Part shown: in pieces, positions 29,731-38,235 of the stretch | Position numbering within the stretch: the first letter of the stretch is position 1 | Layout of the letters: each line of letters begins with the position of its first letter | Notes under the pieces: generated by a model | What the model was told of the DNA's origin: nothing | The model's database searches: none | The model's input: the letters and a program-made list of their open reading frames with translations, nothing else | Assembly (NCBI GenBank): GCA_038040285.1 | Contig: JBBPIN010000010.1 | Location: 6,555-70,554 of the forward strand | From: Mayfieldus sp038040285 | GTDB taxonomy: Bacteria; Actinomycetota; Thermoleophilia; Solirubrobacterales; 70-9 | Length of the DNA stretch: 64,000 nt | Reading direction: 5' to 3' | Position numbers and translations under genes: made by a program

Positions 29731-30232
29731 CCGCGAGCGCAAGCGCGCCGAGCGGCAGAAGCGCAAGGCGCGAAGCGGCTCCTCCATCGAACGCGGCTAC
29801 GCGAAGGCCGAGCAGCGCAACCGCGAGGTGCGCGAGGCCCTCGAGCCGCTGCACGAGGACGAGCGTCCGCTCGTGGTCACGATCGGCGCCGTGATCTCGG
29901 CGCTGATCGTGATCTCGATCCTGATCGGCTACGCGAGTGGAGTGAAGGTGAACGGCAGCCGACCGGCGCTCGTGCAGGCGCTCTCCCCTGCGTTTCTGAT
30001 GGGGGTCATGTCGTGGGGAATGTGGCGAGCGCGCTACTGGGCCGTGCTCGGCTTTCAGACGATCCTGCTGTTCCTGATCTTCGCCGCGGCCTTCGGGCTC
30101 GCCCTGGGGGCGGCGTCGGCGGCGCAGATCTTCGCCGACCTCGCCCTGCTCGCCATCGCAGGCACCTTCTTCTACTTCATGATCAAGGCGATGGCGCGGA
30201 TCCAGATGCCGCACCGCCTCCCGAGGGACTGA
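29723..30232 (+). CDS. small multi-helix membrane protein, unknown function
   Basis: I do not recognise the family. The 169-residue product starts with a very basic, helical segment (about 1-45, rich in Arg/Lys/Glu). About four hydrophobic stretches follow (starting TIGAVISALIVISILIGY near 52, and ending LLAIAGTFFYFMIKAM near 150). The GTG start overlaps the last eight bases of thiE, so it is probably cotranslated with it. A thiamine-related role is possible only by position. Codons upstream in this frame are a shadow of thiE. Confidence 0.75.
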   Translation: MASRERKRAERQKRKARSGSSIERGYAKAEQRNREVREALEPLHEDERPLVVTIGAVISALIVISILIGYASGVKVNGSRPALVQALSPAFLMGVMSWGMWRARYWAVLGFQTILLFLIFAAAFGLALGAASAAQIFADLALLAIAGTFFYFMIKAMARIQMPHRLPRD

Positions 30233-30322
30233 GCCGCGTCCTAGCGTCGTATAGGCTCGGCCGGTGAGCGCGAGGCTCATAAAGAGAGCTTGGCCTTGGG
30301 CCGAGCGCGAACCTACTTTGTG

Positions 30323-31690
30323 ATGGCCGACGCGTACGACGTGATCGTTATCGGCGGTGGACCGGGCGGCTACGTGGCCGCCATCCGCGCCGCTCAGCTG
30401 GGTCAGAAGACAGCCGTCGTCGAGAAGGACAAGCCAGGCGGGCGCTGCCTGAACTACGCCTGTATCCCGGCGAAGACGATGTTGCACACGGCGGAGGTCT
30501 TCGACCACGCCCGCAACGGCGCCGAGCTGGGTGTCGTGGCCGCGGACGCGAGCCTCGACTGGGGTGCGCTGGGCGAGCGCCGCACAAAGGTCTCCGAGAC
30601 GCTGGCCGGCGGCGTGAAGATGCTCTGGGACAAGAACAAGATCGAGATGATCGCGGGCGAGGGCTCGCTGACCGCAGACGGCAACGTCAAGGTGGGGCGC
30701 AAGACCTACGAGGCGGGCGCGGTCGTCCTCGCCACCGGCTCGGTGGCGATGCCCATCCCCGGGGTCGAGTTCGGCGGCCGCGTCGTCGAGACCTGGGGCG
30801 CCTGGTCGCTGCCCGACCAGCCGGCCAAGATCGCGGTGGTCGGAGCCGGCGCCTCGGGCGCCGAGATCGCCTCCGCCTACGTTCGCTTCGGCAGCGAGGT
30901 GACGCTGATCGAGATGCTCGACCGGATCCTCCCCGCCGAGGACAAGGACATGGCGCGGGTCGTGGAGCGCCACTTCAAGAAGCAGGGCGTCACGATCTCC
31001 ACCGGCACCCCTGTGGAGAAGGTCGAGGCCGGAAGCGACTCGGTGAAGGTCGGCTTCGGCGACCAGACGATCGAGGTCGACTATCTGTGCATCGCCGGCG
31101 GCCGCGCACCGGACACCGAGGTGCTCGGCCTCTCCGACGCCGGGATAAAGACCGGCGACGGTGGGCGGATCGAGATCGACGAGTACCAGCGGACCACGAA
31201 CGAGAAGGTCTACGCGATCGGAGACCTCGTGCGCGGCCCCGCGCTCGCCCACAAGGCATCGGAGGAGGGGGTCGTCGCGGTGGAGCGGATCGCCGGCGCC
31301 GAGACGCACCCGGTCGACGTCAACCTCGTCGCGGGAGCGACCTTTTGCGAGCCGCAGGTGGCGAGCGTCGGCCTCACCGAAGCGCAAGCGAAAGACACCG
31401 GCAAGGAGATCAAGGTCGGCAAGTTCAAGCTCGGCGGCGCCGGGGCGTCGGTCGTCTACGACGATCGCGAGGGCCTGGTCAAGCTCATCGCCGACTCGGA
31501 GTACGGCGAGATCCTCGGCGCGCACGTGGTCGGCAACCGCGCCTGCGACATGATCGCCGAGTTGGTCGACACGATGGCCCTCGAGGGCGGCTACCAGGAG
31601 CTGGCGCGGATAGTCCACCCCCATCCGACGATGTCCGAGGCGGTCCTCGACGCAGCCCGCGCCGTGGACGGCTGGGCGATCCACGCGTAG
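30323..31690 (+). CDS. lpdA: dihydrolipoyl dehydrogenase (E3)
   Basis: E3 reoxidises the dihydrolipoyl arms of 2-oxo acid dehydrogenase complexes with FAD and NAD+. The 455-residue protein begins with an FAD fold (VIVIGGGPGGYVAAIRAAQLG). The redox disulfide lies at Cys42 and Cys47 in RCLNYACIPAK, a slight variant of the common CLNVGCIPSK. A NAD fold (VVGAGASGAEIASAYVRFG) and the active-site HPHPTMSE (His about 434, Glu about 439) follow. The ATG at 30323 fits the family start; TTG at 30290 would add 11 residues. It leads the pdh operon and probably serves both complexes in this window, because the second set has no E3. Confidence 0.95.
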   Translation: MADAYDVIVIGGGPGGYVAAIRAAQLGQKTAVVEKDKPGGRCLNYACIPAKTMLHTAEVFDHARNGAELGVVAADASLDWGALGERRTKVSETLAGGVKMLWDKNKIEMIAGEGSLTADGNVKVGRKTYEAGAVVLATGSVAMPIPGVEFGGRVVETWGAWSLPDQPAKIAVVGAGASGAEIASAYVRFGSEVTLIEMLDRILPAEDKDMARVVERHFKKQGVTISTGTPVEKVEAGSDSVKVGFGDQTIEVDYLCIAGGRAPDTEVLGLSDAGIKTGDGGRIEIDEYQRTTNEKVYAIGDLVRGPALAHKASEEGVVAVERIAGAETHPVDVNLVAGATFCEPQVASVGLTEAQAKDTGKEIKVGKFKLGGAGASVVYDDREGLVKLIADSEYGEILGAHVVGNRACDMIAELVDTMALEGGYQELARIVHPHPTMSEAVLDAARAVDGWAIHA

Positions 31691-32349
31691 TGCCGGAAAC
31701 CCCGCCGGCCCCGGACGAATCCGAGCAAGCTCGGATCACCGGTCGCCTTCGGCTCCCTGGGAGGAGCCGGCGGGCATTGTTCTACTTCGACCTCGGCTCG
31801 CCCTACGCCTATCTCGCCGCCGAGCGGGTCAACGGGCTGTTCGCCGAGAATGGTCTCGAGGCTCCCGAGTGGCAGCCGATCCTGCTGGGCGGGCTGTTCA
31901 AGCGCTTCGGCCGAGGGTCATGGGCCGAGACGCCGGAGCGGCAGGCCGGAATCGCCGAAGTGGAGCGGCGTGCCGCCGACTACGACTTGCCCGCGATCCG
32001 CTGGCCCGAGCCGTTCCCCGGCAACACCCTGGCGGCGATGCGGGCGGCCACCTACGCGAAGCAGACCGGCCGCACCGTGGCCTTTGCCCTCGCCGCCTTC
32101 CGCCAGGCCTTCGCCGCCGGGCGGGACCTCAGCGAACCCGAGAACGTGCTGATCGCCGCGGCGGCCTGCGAGCTGCACCCGGCCGCGGTGCTGAAAGCGA
32201 TCGAGACGACCGGGGTCAAGGACGCCCTGCGCGATGCGACCGAGGCCGCCGGAGATCTCGGGGTGCAGGGCGTGCCGAGCCTGGTGGTGGGCGACGAAGT
32301 CTTCTGGGGTGACGACCGCCTCGAGGATGCGATCGCCGCCGCTGCCTGA
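31690..32349 (+). CDS. DsbA-fold protein, 2-hydroxychromene-2-carboxylate isomerase/kappa-GST-like
   Basis: The 219-residue product has the thioredoxin/DsbA-like pattern: a first strand LFYFDLGSPYAYLAAERV at about 30-47, a long helical insertion, and the cis-Pro strand VQGVPSLVVGDEVFWGDDRL near the end. There is no CxxC. SPY takes its place, as in glutathione-dependent isomerases and kappa-class transferases, so it is not an oxidoreductase of the Dsb type. The GTG start overlaps the lpd stop by one base (TAGTG). Its place between E3 and E1 is odd; the substrate is unknown. The first 28 residues are poorly ordered and the true start may be later. Confidence 0.78.
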   Translation: MPETPPAPDESEQARITGRLRLPGRSRRALFYFDLGSPYAYLAAERVNGLFAENGLEAPEWQPILLGGLFKRFGRGSWAETPERQAGIAEVERRAADYDLPAIRWPEPFPGNTLAAMRAATYAKQTGRTVAFALAAFRQAFAAGRDLSEPENVLIAAAACELHPAAVLKAIETTGVKDALRDATEAAGDLGVQGVPSLVVGDEVFWGDDRLEDAIAAAA

Positions 32350-32394
32350 CCTTCTCCCACTCGGGTTCCCGCACCGGCAGGCCCCTTAGCTAAG

Positions 32395-33690
32395 GTGGAC
32401 CCGAGGACGGGATTGACTGAGAACCCGAGCACCGCAACCGGAGAGCAGGCACGCGTGACCTCGAGCGACGGCGTGGCCGGCGCCAAGCGCGAGCTGCCGG
32501 ACGCCGATGCCTGTCGCGAGCTGCTCTCCACGATGGCGCTGATCCGCCGCTTCGAGGAGGAGGCGGGCCGCCAGTACCAGCGGGCGAAGGCCGGCGGCTT
32601 CCTGCACCTGGCGATCGGTGAGGAGGCGACGATCGTCGGCACGACGTCGGTGATGCGCCCCGACGACTACCTGATCGGCACCTATCGCACCCACGGCCAC
32701 GCGATCGCCCGCGGCACCCATCCCAACGCGGTGATGGCGGAGCTGTTCGGCCGCGTGGACGGAACCAGCGGCGGCCGCGGCGGCTCGATGCATATCTTCG
32801 ACCTCGAGAACCGCTTCATGGGCGGCTACGGGATCGTCGGCGGCAACCTGCCGATCGCCGCCGGGCTGGCGCTCGCCTCCGACTACAAGGGCGAGGACTC
32901 GGTGACCGTCTGCATGTTCGGGGACGGCGCCTCAAACGCCGGCAACTTCGGCGAGACGATGAACCTGGCGGCGCTCTGGAAGCTGCCGGTCTTCTTCCTG
33001 GTCGAGAACAACCTCTACGGGATGGGAACCGCGATCGAGCGCCACTCGGCGCAAACCGACCTCTCCCGCAAGGCCGAGGGCTACGGGGTGCCGGGCGAGC
33101 GCATCGACGGGATGGACGTGCTCGCAGTGCGGGAGGCGGTCTCCGAGCACATCCGAATCGCCCGCGAGGAGCGCCGACCGACCCTGGTCGAGGCGTTCAC
33201 CTACCGCTTCCGCGGCCACTCCGCCGCCGATCCGGAGGTCTACCGCTCAAAGGACGAGGTCGAGGAGTGGCGCGCCAAGGACCCGATCGAGACCTTCGCG
33301 GCCCGCGCCATCGAGGCCGGGAGGCTGAGCCAGCAGGACGTCGACGAGATCCGCAAGCACGCGGATGAGGTCGTGACCGAGGCGGTGCGCTTTGCGGATC
33401 AGTCGCCGGAGCCGGCACTCGACTCGCTCTACGACCATCTCTATGTCGTCGGCGAGACGTTGGGCTGGTACGCGGTCGACGAGCGCAGCCCGGACCCCCA
33501 CCCCGGCGAGCGCGAGTCCGAGGCGTCGCAGAGGGCAAAGGAGCTGGCAGAGGCGGGTGCCGCCTACGCCGGCCTTCCCGCCGGACCGCGCCTCAATCCT
33601 GCGATCCACGGCGACGCCACCGAGGGATCCAAGGTCCGCGAGGACGAGGAGCACCCGGCCGAGGACCAGGGCACAGAGGAGAACTCGTAG
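32395..33690 (+). CDS. pdhA: pyruvate dehydrogenase-type E1 component, alpha subunit
   Basis: Thiamine-diphosphate-dependent decarboxylase subunit. The 431 residues contain RRFEEEAGRQYQRAKAGGFLHL, THGHAIARG, GGRGGSMHIFD and the TPP-binding motif GDGASNAG...VENN at about 180-205, all typical of pyruvate dehydrogenase E1alpha. The C-terminal 65 or so residues are charged, Glu/Pro-rich and probably disordered, longer than usual. GTG 32395 is the longest start; GTG 32455 with a GGAGAG upstream is a reasonable alternative. The stop overlaps the pdhB GTG by one base (TAGTG). Confidence 0.92.
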   Translation: MDPRTGLTENPSTATGEQARVTSSDGVAGAKRELPDADACRELLSTMALIRRFEEEAGRQYQRAKAGGFLHLAIGEEATIVGTTSVMRPDDYLIGTYRTHGHAIARGTHPNAVMAELFGRVDGTSGGRGGSMHIFDLENRFMGGYGIVGGNLPIAAGLALASDYKGEDSVTVCMFGDGASNAGNFGETMNLAALWKLPVFFLVENNLYGMGTAIERHSAQTDLSRKAEGYGVPGERIDGMDVLAVREAVSEHIRIAREERRPTLVEAFTYRFRGHSAADPEVYRSKDEVEEWRAKDPIETFAARAIEAGRLSQQDVDEIRKHADEVVTEAVRFADQSPEPALDSLYDHLYVVGETLGWYAVDERSPDPHPGERESEASQRAKELAEAGAAYAGLPAGPRLNPAIHGDATEGSKVREDEEHPAEDQGTEENS

Positions 33691-34679
33691 TGGCGACGAT
33701 GCGCATGCGCGAGGCGCTCAATTCGGCGCTGCGCGAGGAGATGCAGCGCGACGAGTCGGTCTTCATCATGGGCGAGGACGTCGGCGTCTTTCAGGGTGCC
33801 TTCAAGGTGACCGAAGGGCTGCTCGACGAGTTCGGCGAGAAGCGCGTTCGCGACACGCCGATCTCCGAGAACACGATCGTCGGAACGGGCGTCGGCGCGG
33901 CGATGGCTGGGCTGCGCCCAGTGGTCGAGATCATGACCGTCAACTTCTCCCTGCTGGCCGCCGACCAGATCATCAACCACGCGGCCGCGATCCCCTACAT
34001 GTTCGGGGGCAAGGTGCGGGTGCCGATGGTGATCCGGATGCCGGGCGGCGGAGGGCACCAGCTCGGGCCCACGCACTCGCATAGCTTCGAGGCCATGTAC
34101 CTGCACGTCCCCGGTCTGCTCGTTGCCTGTCCCTCGACTCCGGCCGACGGCAAGGCGCTGCTGAAGGCCGCGATCCGCGACGACAACCCGGTGATCTTCA
34201 TGGAGCACGAGGGCCTGTACGGCGCACGAGGCGAGGTGCCCGAGAACGGCGACGGGCAGCTGCGCTTCGGCGAAGCGGCGGTGCGGCGCGAGGGTTCCGA
34301 CGTGACGATCATCGGCATCCTGAAGATGGCCCAGGTGGCCGAGAACGCGGCCAAGCAACTCTCCAGCGAGGACGGCGTCGAGGCTGAGGTGATCGACCCG
34401 CGCACGTTGCGGCCGCTCGATCTCGACACGATCCTCGAGTCCGTGCACAAGACCAACCGGGTCGTGGTCGTCGAGGAGGGTTGGCCGCACGGCGGGGTCG
34501 GCGCCAACATCGCGGCGCTGATCCAGGAGCAGGCCTTTGACTACCTCGACGCCCCGATTCAGCGGGTCACCGGCGCCGACGTGCCGATGCCCTACTCCAA
34601 GCGGCTCGAGCAGTCCGCGATCCCGCACGAGGAACACGTGATCAAAGCGGCGACGGCCACGCTGGAGGGGTCGGCGTAG
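33690..34679 (+). CDS. pdhB: pyruvate dehydrogenase-type E1 component, beta subunit
   Basis: Partner of the preceding alpha subunit; the alpha2-beta2 heterotetramer binds TPP at the interface. The 329 residues show the transketolase-like pyrimidine domain (MGEDVGVFQGAFKVTEGL, RVRDTPISENTIVGTGVGAA). A C-terminal domain follows with VIDPRTLRPLDLDTI and the end RVTGADVPMPYSKRLE. The GTG start lies on the pdhA stop and the stop lies on the pdhC start, both in a TAGTG arrangement. Complete and normal length. Confidence 0.94.
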   Translation: MATMRMREALNSALREEMQRDESVFIMGEDVGVFQGAFKVTEGLLDEFGEKRVRDTPISENTIVGTGVGAAMAGLRPVVEIMTVNFSLLAADQIINHAAAIPYMFGGKVRVPMVIRMPGGGGHQLGPTHSHSFEAMYLHVPGLLVACPSTPADGKALLKAAIRDDNPVIFMEHEGLYGARGEVPENGDGQLRFGEAAVRREGSDVTIIGILKMAQVAENAAKQLSSEDGVEAEVIDPRTLRPLDLDTILESVHKTNRVVVVEEGWPHGGVGANIAALIQEQAFDYLDAPIQRVTGADVPMPYSKRLEQSAIPHEEHVIKAATATLEGSA

Positions 34680-35962
34680 TGGCTGCGGAGATCGTCATGC
34701 CGAGGCTCTCGGACTCGATGGAAGAGGGCACGGTGCTGCGCTGGCTGAAGTCGGAAGGCGAGGAGGTCGCGGTCGGCGACGAACTGGTCGAGATCGAGAC
34801 CGACAAGGCGAACATGGTCTACGAGTCCGACGCGGCCGGCACCCTGATCGAGATCGTGGCCGACGAGGGAGACACGCTGGGGATCGGCGAGGTAATCGCG
34901 AGGGTCGGCGACGCCAGCGAAACGAACGGAGCCGGCAAGAAGAAGAAGGGCAAGGAGCGCAAGTCGGCGGGCAACGGCGGCAAGCCGGAAGCCGAGACCT
35001 CCTCCGCCTCCACGGCGACGGCGGCGCCCGCCGCGGAGAAGGCAGCGCCCTCTGCCACCCAACCGGAGGGGGACGGGCGCGTCAAGGCCTCGCCGATCGC
35101 CCGCCGGATCGCCGCCGAGAAGGGCGTCGACCTGGGCGCGTTACAGGGCTCTGGGCCGGGGGGCCGCATAGTCAAGGCCGACGTCGAAGGGGCGGAAGCG
35201 AAACCTGCCGCCGCGCCGACCGCTGGGCCGGCGCCCGTGGCCGCAACGCGGGAAAGGCCCGAGACCGCGAAGGGCGAGGTCTCCCAGCAGGAGCTCACCA
35301 AGCTGCAGCAGACCGTGGCAAGGCGGATGGCGGAATCGAAGGCCACCGCGCCGCACTTCTATCTCTCGGTCGAGATCGACATGACCCGCGCGGTCGAGGC
35401 ACGCTCACGGATGAAGGCCGGCACCCCGGAGGGCGAGCCCGTGCCCTCCTTCAACGACATGGTCGTCAAAGCCTGTGCGATTGCGGTGCGCGAGCACCCG
35501 CGCGCCAACGGCGCCTACCGCGACGGTCGTCTGGAGCTGTACTCGCGGGTCAACGTCGGAGTCGCGGTGGCCGCGCAGGACGCCCTGACCGTCCCGACCA
35601 TCTTCGATGCCGACCGCAAGGGGCTGCGCGAGATCGCCCGCCAGACGCGCGAGCTCGCTGGCAAGGTTCGCGACGCCACGATCACGCCACCCGAGCTCTC
35701 CGGAGGGACCTTCACGGTCTCAAACCTCGGCATGTATGGGATCGACAGCTTTTCGGCGGTGATCAACCCGCCGCAGGCTGGCATCCTCGCCGTCGGCGCG
35801 ATCAACGAGCGGCCGGTCGTGCGCGACGGGGAGTTCGCGAAGGCGCAGCTGATGTCGGTGACCCTTGCCTGCGACCACCGGATCCTCTACGGCGCCGACG
35901 GCGCCCAGTTCCTGGCCCGGATCCGCGACCTGCTCGAAGAGCCGGCGAACCTGGCGCTCTAG
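34679..35962 (+). CDS. pdhC: dihydrolipoamide acetyltransferase (E2), PDH-type
   Basis: Core of the complex, passing acetyl groups to CoA. The 427 residues have a lipoyl domain (1-78, lipoyl Lys43 in IETDKANMVY), a Lys/Ala/Ser/Thr-rich linker, and an E3/E1-binding domain (about 138-172, ASPIARRIAAEKGVDL...GPGGRIVKADV). The catalytic domain runs from about 205. The active-site motif reads DHRILYGADG, with His400 kept but Tyr404 where Asp is found in the HRxxDG of most E2s. A Tyr at this site is, as I recall, also seen in plastid and cyanobacterial E2. The start overlaps the pdhB stop by one base. Confidence 0.93.
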   Translation: MAAEIVMPRLSDSMEEGTVLRWLKSEGEEVAVGDELVEIETDKANMVYESDAAGTLIEIVADEGDTLGIGEVIARVGDASETNGAGKKKKGKERKSAGNGGKPEAETSSASTATAAPAAEKAAPSATQPEGDGRVKASPIARRIAAEKGVDLGALQGSGPGGRIVKADVEGAEAKPAAAPTAGPAPVAATRERPETAKGEVSQQELTKLQQTVARRMAESKATAPHFYLSVEIDMTRAVEARSRMKAGTPEGEPVPSFNDMVVKACAIAVREHPRANGAYRDGRLELYSRVNVGVAVAAQDALTVPTIFDADRKGLREIARQTRELAGKVRDATITPPELSGGTFTVSNLGMYGIDSFSAVINPPQAGILAVGAINERPVVRDGEFAKAQLMSVTLACDHRILYGADGAQFLARIRDLLEEPANLAL

Positions 35963-35964
35963 CG

Positions 35965-36861
35965 CTAGTGCTCGCAGTCGCGCAGGCGATCGCGGCCCGG
36001 CCCGCCGCGGCAACGGTCGAATCCCTGGCCGCCGGCCACGAGGTCGTCCCCAGCGCCGCCGCGCAGGCGGTCGCGCCCGCGCCCCCCGTGGAGCGCGTCG
36101 TCGCCGCGGCGCCCTCGAATGAAGTCTGATCCCCGACCGCCGAGGACGAGGTCGTTCCCGGCACCGCCCCTGACCACGTCGGTGCCTGGCCCGGTACAGA
36201 TCAGGTCCCCGCCCTGGAGGCCGAACACTGTGTCGTCGCCCCCCAGGGTGGAGATCACGTCGTTGCCAGCGGTGCCGACGAGCGCGTCGGGGCCGGCGGT
36301 GCCCAGGATCGTCACCGTTTGACCCGCACACTTCGCCGGCTTGGGCGGCTTCGGCGGCTTCTTGATTGTCGTCACCTCGGTGTCGAGGTTGTTGCTCGCC
36401 TTGGGATCGGTCACGTCGCTGGCCACCGAAGCCGAGTTGCTGACCTCGCCGCTGGTCTTCTTCACCGTCACCTTGATCGTGATCGTGCGATCGACCGTGG
36501 TCGTGACGGTACCCAGGTTGCAGACCTCCTTGCCGCTGGTCACGGTGCAGCTCCCGGCAGACGGGGTGGCGGAGACGAGGCTGACGCCGCTCGGCAGTCC
36601 ATCGGTGACCGTCGTGTTCGTAGCCGGGTCGGGGCCGGCGTTGTGGACCTTGATCGTGTAGGTGAGCACCGCCCCGGTGAGGACCGGATCGGGGCTGTCG
36701 GACATCGTCAGCGAGAGGTCGGCGGGGTCGGGCGCCGCCGCGCCCGCCCGCTCGGGCCCGTCACCCCCCTGCTGCAGAATCGCCAGCGCCGCCAGCACGA
36801 CGAGGCCGGCGGCCGCCAAGCCGCCCGCACGTCCTCGCGCAGTTCGCCAAATGAGCCTCAT
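35965..36861 (-). CDS. secreted protein with DUF11 domain and RTX-like calcium-binding repeats
   Basis: Predicted exported protein of 298 residues, function unknown. A signal sequence (about 1-35, basic start then AAAGLVVLAALAIL) precedes a DUF11 Ig-like domain (about 45-155, with SDSPDPVLTGAVLTYTI and NAGPDPATNTTVTDGLPSG). A Lys/Pro linker and about seven hemolysin-type nonapeptide repeats follow (GGxGxDxxx, about 185-298, such as GGAGNDLVL and GGAGDDLVA). These fold into a calcium-stabilised beta roll outside the cell. ATG 36861 has GGGG about seven bases upstream; ATG 36876 is an alternative. It sits opposite to and between two dehydrogenase operons and ends two bases from the pdhC stop. 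Confidence 0.83.
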   Translation of the reverse strand: MRLIWRTARGRAGGLAAAGLVVLAALAILQQGGDGPERAGAAAPDPADLSLTMSDSPDPVLTGAVLTYTIKVHNAGPDPATNTTVTDGLPSGVSLVSATPSAGSCTVTSGKEVCNLGTVTTTVDRTITIKVTVKKTSGEVSNSASVASDVTDPKASNNLDTEVTTIKKPPKPPKPAKCAGQTVTILGTAGPDALVGTAGNDVISTLGGDDTVFGLQGGDLICTGPGTDVVRGGAGNDLVLGGRGSDFIRGRRGDDALHGGRGRDRLRGGAGDDLVAGGQGFDRCRGGPGRDRLRDCEH

Positions 36862-36975
36862 GCCATTACCCCGCATGCCAAAAACTCGAGGTCCAAGGGT
36901 GTCAACAAGCCGGAATCCGCAAGGTTGCGCGCAGGCGGCCACGCACCGCGCGCGTAAGCGAGTGGACGATCCGGT

Positions 36976-37003
36976 TTGAAACCGCCTCCAGCAGGGGTAA
37001 CAT
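36976..37003 (+). promoter_or_regulatory. possible promoter of the second 2-oxo acid dehydrogenase operon
   Basis: TTGAAA and TAACAT are 16 bases apart on the plus strand. The match to a housekeeping sigma consensus is 5 of 6 and 4 of 6. Transcription would start near 37010 and give a leader of about 140 bases. That leader is GC-rich and can fold; AGGAGG (37028-37033) pairs with CCTCCT (37047-37052) with GGGA/TCCC inside. Confidence 0.4.
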
Positions 37004-37149
37004 CGCTGTAGCGATACGCACATAGGGAGGAGGGGAAGATCCCTCGCCTCCTGCGTCCATAGGCGCGGCGGCCGGAGATCCCGGCGCCGCGACAACCGGC
37101 CCGGCCGAGGAGATCCTGAAGCCAGGCCAGATCCGAAGGGACGGCTCAT

Positions 37150-38235
37150 ATGAGGCTCAGCGAGGTGAGCACGGTCAGCGATGCCGGGCTCGAGACGCGC
37201 GGTGGCCAGCTCACGCGTGAGGACCGGGGGCGCCTATTCCGCTTCATGGCGATGATGCGCGCGGCCGAGGAACGCGGCCTCGCCCTCTACAAGCAGGGCA
37301 AGGTGCCGGGCTCCTTCTACGACGGCTGCGGGCAGGAGGCCGTATCGGTCGGCGCGGCGTACGCGCTCGGACCCCGAGACCGGATGTGCATCCTGCACCG
37401 CGACCTCGGGGCTCATTTCGTTCGCGGCGTGACGCCGGACCGCTACCTGGCCAACTACATGGGCCGCTCCGGTGGGGTGACCGGCGGCAAGGACGGCAAC
37501 ATGCACTTCGGCGACCCCCGTCTCGGCTGCGTGGGGATGGTCTCGATGCTGCCCGACATGGCGCAGCCGGCTGTGGGGATGGCGCTGGCTTTCAAGATGC
37601 GTCGAGAGCCGCGTGTCGCGATGACCTACTTCGGCGAGGGCTCGACCGCCAACGGCCAGTGGCACGAGGCGATGAACTTCGCCGGGATCCACCGCCTGCC
37701 GGTCGTCTTCATCCTCGAGAACAACCAGTTCGCCTACTCGACCCCGAACCGGCTCGAGTTCGCCGCCGACCCGGTGAAGCGGGCGGAGGGTTACGGGTTC
37801 GGCGGGGACGAGGTCGACGGCAACGACGTCGAGGCCGTGTTCGACGCCTCCCGCGAGGCGGTTGATCGTGCCCGCGAGGGCGGCGGTCCGACGTTGATCG
37901 AGTGCCACACGATGCGCATGCACGGCCACGGCGCCCACGACGACATGAGCTACGTGCCGCCCGAGCTGTTCGAGGAGTGGGCCGCCCGCGATCCGATCGA
38001 GCTCTACGCCGAGCGGCTCGTCTCCCAATTCGGCTTTGAGCACGGTGCGATCGAGGAGATCCGCGACGAGGTCCGCCGCTACGTCGACGAGTGCGCCGAG
38101 CAAGCGCTTGCCTCGCCGATGCCGGAGCCAGAGCTGGCGCTGGAGGGGGTATTCGCGGAGGACTTCGAGGTCCTGGGCGACGGAGAGGCCCCCTGGTCGA
38201 GGTGGTCGGCGAACGGAAACGGGAGGCCGGCATGA
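37150..38235 (+). CDS. 2-oxo acid dehydrogenase E1 alpha subunit, probably branched-chain type
   Basis: Thiamine-diphosphate-dependent decarboxylase subunit of 361 residues, distinct from the pdhA at 32395. It has MRAAEERGLALYKQGKVPGSF, HRDLGAHFVRG and the TPP motif as GEGSTANG...LENN (about 157-185), with Glu in place of the usual Asp. The late segment MHGHGAHDDMSYVP (about 256-269) is typical of branched-chain or acetoin E1alpha. A clear GAAGGGA ribosome site precedes the ATG. The following genes encode E1beta, E2 and a leucine-dehydrogenase-like enzyme, so branched-chain 2-oxo acids are the likely substrates. The stop overlaps E1beta by four bases. Confidence 0.88.
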   Translation: MRLSEVSTVSDAGLETRGGQLTREDRGRLFRFMAMMRAAEERGLALYKQGKVPGSFYDGCGQEAVSVGAAYALGPRDRMCILHRDLGAHFVRGVTPDRYLANYMGRSGGVTGGKDGNMHFGDPRLGCVGMVSMLPDMAQPAVGMALAFKMRREPRVAMTYFGEGSTANGQWHEAMNFAGIHRLPVVFILENNQFAYSTPNRLEFAADPVKRAEGYGFGGDEVDGNDVEAVFDASREAVDRAREGGGPTLIECHTMRMHGHGAHDDMSYVPPELFEEWAARDPIELYAERLVSQFGFEHGAIEEIRDEVRRYVDECAEQALASPMPEPELALEGVFAEDFEVLGDGEAPWSRWSANGNGRPA

